Below are positions 29,382 to 31,170 of a stretch of 31,170 nt of DNA, one piece after another. A program made the translations under genes and the position numbers. The notes under the pieces were generated by a model. The model saw nothing but the letters and a program-made list of their open reading frames with translations. It was not told the DNA's origin and made no database searches. The stretch comes from Ramazzottius varieornatus. Lineage: Eukaryota; Tardigrada; Eutardigrada; Parachela; Ramazzottiidae. Positions within the stretch are counted from its first letter, which is position 1, and each line of letters begins with the position of its first letter. The stretch spans positions 347,725-378,894 of the forward strand of contig BDGG01000007.1 in assembly GCA_001949185.1 (NCBI GenBank). Direction: 5' to 3'.

Positions 29382-31170
29382 ATGTTTACTGCACAAACAG
29401 CTGTCTTGAAGGCGACGGGCTATCTTCCATTGTATCATCAGCACGACTACCGCGACAAGTCTGCAGGATGGACTGCGGTTACCGCAGGGACGAGCGTTCT
29501 TCAGTGGGCTATCTCCGGTTTAGCAGCGTTGTTATTTATCAGTCAAATCCTGCATTTCTGCCTGCTGATAGAAACGGTGGTACTTTTTCTCCCTACAGGC
29601 GGCGGCAATCCAATCATGTGGCTTCTTGAGATGGCTCCATCCGTTGTTACCATGTTTCGTTCGATTTCTGTTCAGGTGCTGTTCCGCATCAATCGTAGCT
29701 CATGGCTAGAACTTGGCAGATCCATGCAAGAGCGTAAGACGGTATCGGCGCCGAAGAAATGGCATAAGACTTCTAACGCGTCATCTTGGTTGTTGATGAT
29801 TCTGACCCTGGTACTAAGCCTCGCATGGTACTCGATTGAGACAGTCATCGATCTTGTACGTTGGCGTTTCAACCTCAATTACGACCTAGATCTCCAGTTT
29901 CCCAGCCACATTCCATATTGGAAAATGCAGCTCTGGTACTTTTTTGCCCAGACTATTCCCTTCTTTACAGCTCAGCAAATTTATATGTCTGCGATAATTT
30001 GTGCAAAAGCTCTCTCCAGAAATCTTGGAGAACTGAATGCGGAAATTGAGGGTTCTATTGTGCTCGTTCGAGATGCCAATCAAGCCGAACTGTTGGACGT
30101 TCTGGGTGACAGGGTCTGTTCATGGCAGGCTGACCAACACCCGCAGGTGCTCGCCCAATGCAGGAAAATCAACAAAGTTTTCAGCTGGATACTCTTCGTT
30201 ATTTACTGTGGGGACTTTATTACTTTGGCCGGTTGTTTGTCACGGGTCGCTAGCAACTACTCCAAACCTGAAGCTCTATTTGATTTACTGCGAGATTTGT
30301 CTGGCGTGCTGATCTTCAGCAGTTACGGGACTGTTTTTGGAATCCATTTTGTCCAAGTCTACGAACGAGTAAGAGACCGCAATATTCAAACTTGACCGTA
30401 CTGTACGTTCTCACCGAAGTACTCCTTGACATTCAATGCTATGCTGAGTGTACGAGAACAAAAAGTGTAGAATCGAGGTATGGTCTTCGATCGTCCAAGG
30501 TTCAAGTTTTACGAACAGGCGTACATGTACGATGATAAACCAAGGTAGCCTTGATCCGAATGCCTGAGTTTTGGCCTGAACGAAGCATGAGGGAAAGATA
30601 TAATGATCACATGACGTCGGTTACGTCTTATCCTTTTCTTATGCGCCAAACGGACCAAAAGTTTTGCGTCAAAAAACCGAAAAACGTTGAAAGTTACATG
30701 GTGAACCATACGAAAAAGAAAACGAAAGCGTCGCTCAGGGCTGTGCCAGAATGAGTCAAGGCCACGCACGTCTTTCGCCGCACGGCTTTCAATCTGACAG
30801 ATTTTTACATACGGTCGTATTTTCACTCTAAACTGTTTTTTTCTGCCGTCGGTTTTCTGCCGCAAAACTTTCAGTGCGTTTGGCCCTTTACAGAGCACCG
30901 CGATACCATCGATGCTTTACCAACTCAGCTGTGCGATTAAGCAGCGATATCGGAATGTTTCCACAGACAAACAGGTAAGTTCTCTGATGACTGGTTTACC
31001 TTCCGTTACGTACGAATATTTGTCCGACCGTTTTAGGTGAAAGCGTTACAGCGAGAAGTCGACAACTTCTGCGAAAACACCAGAAACAACATTTGCGCGA
31101 TTGATGGAGGGGGTCTCTTCCTCTACACCAGGAGACTGCTAATGGGAGTACGATTACAAACATACTACTT
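29382..31170 (+). CDS. gustatory-receptor-like 7TM chemoreceptor, right copy (3' end outside window)
   Basis: Exon 1 is 29382-30368 (329 codons), exon 2 is 30894-30974 (27 codons), and exon 3 starts at 31037 and is open to the window end, with a possible donor after 31147. All joins are phase 0 with GT..AG sites, the pattern known for the 3' introns of arthropod gustatory receptor genes. It differs from the left copy by roughly a dozen residues in exon 1, one missing codon at the end of exon 2 (DKQ against DRQL), and a cluster around residues 65-74 (TVVLFLPTGG against IVVLGCATGD). All differences keep the frame open, which suggests both copies are or recently were functional. Transcribed away from its partner. 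Confidence 0.68.
30556..30688. repeat. 133-bp block in receptor intron 1 with a diverged internal repeat
   Basis: Present only in the right arm; the left arm has the palindrome 919-980 here. Its end (GCCAAACGGACCAAAAGTTTTGCGTCAAAAAACCGA, in two parts from about 30642) resembles a sequence elsewhere in the same intron (GCCAAACGCACTGAAAGTTTTGCGGCAG, 745-775 on the left arm and its complement near 30855-30885). It may have arisen by local inverted duplication. Confidence 0.65.

Larger units (their letters stand above)
29070..31170 (-). repeat. right arm of large inverted duplication
   Basis: Reverse complement of 456-2480, running off the window end. It contains the right receptor gene plus about 310 bp upstream of its ATG, also conserved between arms (for example CTTCGCGTGCGAAG), so the putative promoter was duplicated along with the gene. 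The arm is longer than its partner mainly because of the 30556-30688 block. Confidence 0.93.

Noticed and set aside
456-31170. Inverted arms as an assembly artefact
   Set aside because: The arms differ by substitutions, a codon indel and a replaced intron block, so they are separate loci. Correct placement still deserves long-read support.

Overview
This window looks like an animal nuclear genome, not a bacterial one. Coding sequence is split by short GT..AG introns (about 59-110 bp in host genes), the gene families are metazoan, and much of the DNA is transposon remains. Chemoreceptor-like genes with phase-0 introns near the 3' end, very short introns and a large DNA-transposon load suggest a small-genome ecdysozoan. 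A tardigrade is my best guess, but I cannot prove it from sequence alone. The standard genetic code is in use: the one long intact gene has no internal TGA, TAG or TAA.

Layout: the window is bounded by a large inverted duplication. The left arm (about 456-2480, possibly extending past the point where its partner leaves the window) and the right arm (about 29070-31170) are highly similar and about 26.6 kb apart. Each carries a multi-exon, seven-transmembrane, gustatory-receptor-like gene transcribed outward. Exon 1 of the two copies is open over 329 codons, and exons 2 and 3 are open as well. A third, decayed copy of the same receptor (23983-27430, + strand) lies between the arms. Three DNA transposons are nested in it: a 277-bp MITE, a 2163-bp Tc1-like element and a 180-bp MITE. 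Each is flanked by a TA duplication, and removing each one restores the alignment to the intact receptors.

Between the arms: a decayed non-LTR retrotransposon with a restriction-like endonuclease (3240-5802); an AT-rich MITE (6159-6522); a minus-strand LINE remnant (about 6850-7760); a four-exon hAT/BED transposase with nonsense codons (9066-10822); and an apparently intact 12-exon M1 aminopeptidase gene (11247-15252, 1040 codons plus stop). After these come a decayed minus-strand secreted or acidic gene (15400-17006), a large imperfect palindrome (17194-17480), and a 574-bp hAT-type MITE with an 8-bp target duplication and seven ATCCGGAT boxes. Further right are a small RING-finger gene (20353-20865), an acidic-protein pseudogene (21241-21588), a foldback element (22199-22499) and further repeats.

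How it fits together: I see no operon or pathway. The likely functional host genes are the two receptor copies, the aminopeptidase and the RING protein. The rest reads as a transposon-rich, rearranged stretch where chemoreceptor genes were duplicated in inverted orientation, with one copy killed and used as a landing site. The Tc1-like transposase carries an intron that is almost entirely a 9-bp tandem repeat (about 58 units), which is the most unusual local structure here.
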